Origin: Paenibacillus amylolyticus
GTDB lineage: Bacteria; Bacillota; Bacilli; Paenibacillales; Paenibacillaceae
Length of the DNA: 64,000 nucleotides
Assembly (NCBI RefSeq): GCF_003719335.1
Contig: NZ_RIAS01000002.1
Coordinates: forward strand, 248,001 to 312,000
Direction of reading: 5' to 3'
Part shown: piece by piece, positions 61,642-64,000 of the stretch
How the letters are laid out: each line of letters begins with the position of its first letter
Position numbering within the stretch: the first letter of the stretch is position 1
Position numbers and translations under genes: made by a program
Notes under the pieces: generated by a model
What the model was told of the DNA's origin: nothing
The model's database searches: none
Seen by the model: only the letters and a program-made list of their open reading frames with translations

Positions 61642-62709
61642 TCAAGATGACGGCCCTGTTGTTTTCAATAAATCTGCAATCAGCACTTTCTGTCCGGTTC
61701 GTGCGCTTTCAAGAGAGGCGAGCACCATAGCCATGCTGAACTGGTTGTCACTGCAATCCGTTTCGGGCAATCGCCCTTCCTCAAGTGCAGCAAACATCTC
61801 TTCAAGACAGCCGTGGTGTCCGGTTTTGTTCATTACAGGCAGCTCGGCCTCGATTCGTTCAGCCCGCTGGAGGAAAGATGGCTTGCCATCAGCTTCCAGC
61901 TTAAGTGCGTTGACCACTTCAGCATAGATATCGTCATGACCATCCCAGATGGCGGTTCCTTTTTCACCGGTTACACGCCAGTTTGCTTCCCAGGATGTCG
62001 GCACGCCCTCGGTACACCAAGACCCCCGATAATCGAACACAGACCCGTCGGACATTTCGAAAATACATATGGCCATCGCATTGCCCTTATACCAGGAACC
62101 TGGAGGGTTGAATTCGTGACAGTACACCGACACCGGATCAGCACCAAGGATATAACGCGCCTGATCAAAGGTATGTATCGCCATATCCAGCAAAAGCGGG
62201 CTGTCCATAAGGTCGCGGAAACCACCAAAGTGCGCCCCGATAAAAAAGTCTGCCCCTGCATATCCCGGCTGTCCAATCGTTCCGCTGGAAATGAGCTGCC
62301 GATAGGCACGGATGCGAGGATCGAACCTGCGGTTCTGCATCACCGCTTGAATACGTCCTGTACTGCGGGCGGTGTGCACAATGTCCGTGCAGTCCGAGAA
62401 TGATTCTGCCAGCGGTTTTTCGCCAAAGACGTGGCAACCTGCCTGTAGTGCGGTCATCGCAATATGATAATGGCTGGAAGGGATGGTCACATCAAATACG
62501 ATGTTGGCATCGACTGCCTCAAGGGCATCATGAATATTAGTAAATGTTGGACAGGATAAATTGTGACGTTTGGCAAATGATGACGCAGCTTCTTCGTAGA
62601 GATCAACGAGCCCCACGATTTCTGTATCTGGTCTTTCTTTGGCATAGTCCGCCCAAGTATTTGCCATTGCCCCGCAACCTGCGATGATAACCCGATAAGG
62701 GTAGGTCAT
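61642..62709 (-). CDS. Gfo/Idh/MocA family oxidoreductase
   Basis: 355 aa. The Rossmann start VIIAGCGAMANTWADYAKER and the block VFDVTIPSSHYHIAMTALQA with HVFGEKPLAES are typical; the C-terminal part shows SPLLLDMAIHTFDQARYILG with the conserved His near the active site. It is transcribed after an isomerase-like gene of sugar catabolism, so it probably oxidises a sugar or inositol derivative. The start at 62709 follows GGAG at about 8 bases; the first Met of the open frame has no ribosome site. Confidence 0.92.
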   Translation of the reverse strand: MTYPYRVIIAGCGAMANTWADYAKERPDTEIVGLVDLYEEAASSFAKRHNLSCPTFTNIHDALEAVDANIVFDVTIPSSHYHIAMTALQAGCHVFGEKPLAESFSDCTDIVHTARSTGRIQAVMQNRRFDPRIRAYRQLISSGTIGQPGYAGADFFIGAHFGGFRDLMDSPLLLDMAIHTFDQARYILGADPVSVYCHEFNPPGSWYKGNAMAICIFEMSDGSVFDYRGSWCTEGVPTSWEANWRVTGEKGTAIWDGHDDIYAEVVNALKLEADGKPSFLQRAERIEAELPVMNKTGHHGCLEEMFAALEEGRLPETDCSDNQFSMAMVLASLESARTGQKVLIADLLKTTGPSS

Positions 62710-62853
62710 GTGCTCAACTCCCTCATATAGATGCATAGATGTTATTGATCCAAGTTATAAGTGATTGTTCCATGTTAGTAGTACATGTGCTTGTGACGTG
62801 CTTTTTGACTTTTCTGGGCACATGAGTAACCCTGTATTCATGCCGTTATTTCT

Positions 62854-63741
62854 TTATACAGGATTGGGCACAAAGCTGCCCCCGCGGCAATGTTTTAAAT
62901 AATTCAATGCGTGGACTTGCCCGGTCATTTCAAGTTCGTCCCGGTACACCGGATCATGCCAGCCTTCAATGTCGATGGTGCCCTGGTAACCGTTCTGGCG
63001 CAAAATGGTGATGATATCTGCCCAGTTGCTGTCTCCAAAGCCAGGGGTGCGATGCCAGACAAATTCATGCGGGCCATGCACACCATGTTCTTTGACAACA
63101 TCCCAGGCGATGGTTGCGTCTTTGCCATGGACATGGAACACTTTGGGGGCCCATTTGCGAAGCTGTGGAATCGGGTCTATCAAGCTGACCATCTGGTGGC
63201 ATGGTTCCCATTCCAGACCGACATTTTCATCAGGAACGGCATTAAACATCATTTCCCAGGCGGTCGGGTTGTGGGCGATATTCCAGTCGCCGGTCTGCCA
63301 CGTTCCACCCATATCACAATTTTCAAAAGCAATGCGTACACCCCGGTCTGCCGCCCGTCGTGCCAGTTCACCGAACACTTCCTTGAACCGTGGAATCGAT
63401 TCGTCAATCGGCTGATTGGTCAGACGTCCGGTAAAGCCGGAGACGATCTCTGCTCCAAAAAGCTGCGCGTGGTCAATGACGCGCTCCCAGCTTGCCAAGG
63501 TGTCAGCGTTATCCCCTGAGCCGGTGAGCGGATTACCAAATACACTTACAGCCGATATGGTGATACCGTGTTCGTCAACGATATCGCGTACGCGTTTGGC
63601 GGTTTCTGCCAGATCAAGGCTGCCTGTGCTTTGCCAGAACGTCAGATTAAAAGATTCGAAGCCGTGTTGCATAATTTGCGGAATGACCCGAACGGCATCA
63701 TGGCCGCCTACAAGGGTTCCGATACGAATGGATGGATTCAT
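62854..63741 (-). CDS. Sugar phosphate isomerase/epimerase (xylose-isomerase-like TIM barrel)
   Basis: 295 aa, AP-endonuclease family 2 fold. Motifs are IRIGTLVGGHDAVRVIPQIM, ISAVSVFGNPLTG, the metal-binding Glu in IAFENCDMGGTWQ, VGLEWEPCHQ and HVHGKDATI, and the end DIEGWHDPVYRDELEMTG. It resembles IolE/IolI-type or L-ribulose epimerases. AP endonuclease function is unlikely given the sugar-gene setting. The ATG has GGAG about 12 bases upstream. It leads the minus-strand pair with the oxidoreductase and is divergent from the AraC-type gene. Confidence 0.9.
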   Translation of the reverse strand: MNPSIRIGTLVGGHDAVRVIPQIMQHGFESFNLTFWQSTGSLDLAETAKRVRDIVDEHGITISAVSVFGNPLTGSGDNADTLASWERVIDHAQLFGAEIVSGFTGRLTNQPIDESIPRFKEVFGELARRAADRGVRIAFENCDMGGTWQTGDWNIAHNPTAWEMMFNAVPDENVGLEWEPCHQMVSLIDPIPQLRKWAPKVFHVHGKDATIAWDVVKEHGVHGPHEFVWHRTPGFGDSNWADIITILRQNGYQGTIDIEGWHDPVYRDELEMTGQVHALNYLKHCRGGSFVPNPV

Positions 63742-63871
63742 GGTTGTAATTCACTCCAATATTGGCTTATAGTACTTCGTGACACACTCATTATAGCCGT
63801 GGATCTAAGGGAAGGCTCTAAACAATTTTGTGCTTTATTAGTCGGATCTTGTGGTGAGGAGGAAGAGAGCC

Positions 63872-64000
63872 GTGCTAGACTTGAAAGCGCTTCATGAGGA
63901 TACGCGAATTGATCATAAATCCCATCCGTTTCAATTGTTCCAAAATCGCTGTTCTGCGAAAAAAACGGAGGAATGCATTTTATATCTGCACTGGCATGAG
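63872..64000 (+). CDS. AraC-type regulator, N-terminal part only (runs off the window)
   Basis: 43 codons from a GTG at 63872, open to the last base. GAGGAGG lies 9-11 bases upstream. The encoded start ends in ECILYLHWHE, the cupin strand typical of sugar-responsive AraC regulators (LHWHE). The position, divergent from the isomerase/oxidoreductase pair, suggests that it regulates them. The DNA-binding domain lies outside the window, so the call rests on the cupin motif and the context. Confidence 0.6.
   Translation, partial: MLDLKALHEDTRIDHKSHPFQLFQNRCSAKKTEECILYLHWHE

Noticed and set aside
61813..63519. Long plus-strand frames over the oxidoreductase and isomerase genes
   Set aside because: They are shadows of the conserved minus-strand enzymes, which carry complete family motifs.

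Overview
The window looks like chromosome from a Paenibacillus-type spore-forming Bacillota. The evidence is moderate GC, strong AGGAGG-type ribosome sites with frequent GTG and TTG starts, a YesM-type sensor kinase beside sugar transporters, paired GntR/ABC modules, futalosine-route menaquinone genes, a GH125 glycosidase and many Gfo/Idh/MocA and AraC proteins. This is inferred from gene content only; no rRNA or canonical tRNA gene is present.

Layout. 1-6.9 kb: a YesM-like sensor kinase (cut by the window edge), a sugar-binding-protein-like lipoprotein and an mglBAC galactose-type ABC transporter, with a 193-bp element bearing terminal inverted repeats in between. 7.2-11.4 kb: a histidine kinase with a degenerate GGDEF domain, a DUF418 membrane protein and a secreted helveticin-J-like protein. 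11.5-14.6 kb: an ADP-ribose operon (Nudix/winged-helix regulator, NADAR, PARG-type glycohydrolase, TARG1-like macrodomain) behind a promoter carrying three 9-bp operator sites. It is followed by a 148-base multi-branched foldable element. 14.8-19.8 kb: an iron-siderophore ABC system with a Fur box and a Btr-like AraC regulator. 20-24.6 kb: an oxidoreductase, pyroglutamyl peptidase, repeat-rich DNA, mqnD and mqnB. 24.65-25.87 kb: 1.2 kb of repeats and low-complexity DNA. 25.9-39 kb: two GntR/ABC modules, secreted and hydrolytic proteins, PatB and an S9 peptidase.

40-49.2 kb is the most striking part. A divergent pair of WYL-domain regulators faces a bacterial Y RNA and then an rsr (Ro60) - rlaP - hen1 - pnkp operon. 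The Y RNA contains a circularly permuted tRNA-like module in the order anticodon arm, T arm, acceptor 3' strand, linker, acceptor 5' strand, D arm. Its anticodon loop equals that of tRNA-Asn. This is an RNA-damage sensing and repair locus: Ro60 and Y RNA for RNA quality control, Hen1 plus Pnkp for end modification and sealing, RlaP as nucleotidyltransferase, and WYL proteins as likely regulators.

49.4-64 kb: a LuxI/FeeM-like acyltransferase, a frameshifted pentapeptide-like gene, a WXG100 type VII secretion effector with two companion genes, an AEC transporter, a mismatch glycosylase, an ECF sigma/anti-sigma pair, and a LacI-controlled GH125 alpha-mannosidase. A carbohydrate-type oxidoreductase/isomerase pair follows, then the start of a divergent AraC regulator that runs off the end.

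Two multi-gene systems stand out: the permuted-tRNA Y RNA repair locus and the ADP-ribose-removal operon.
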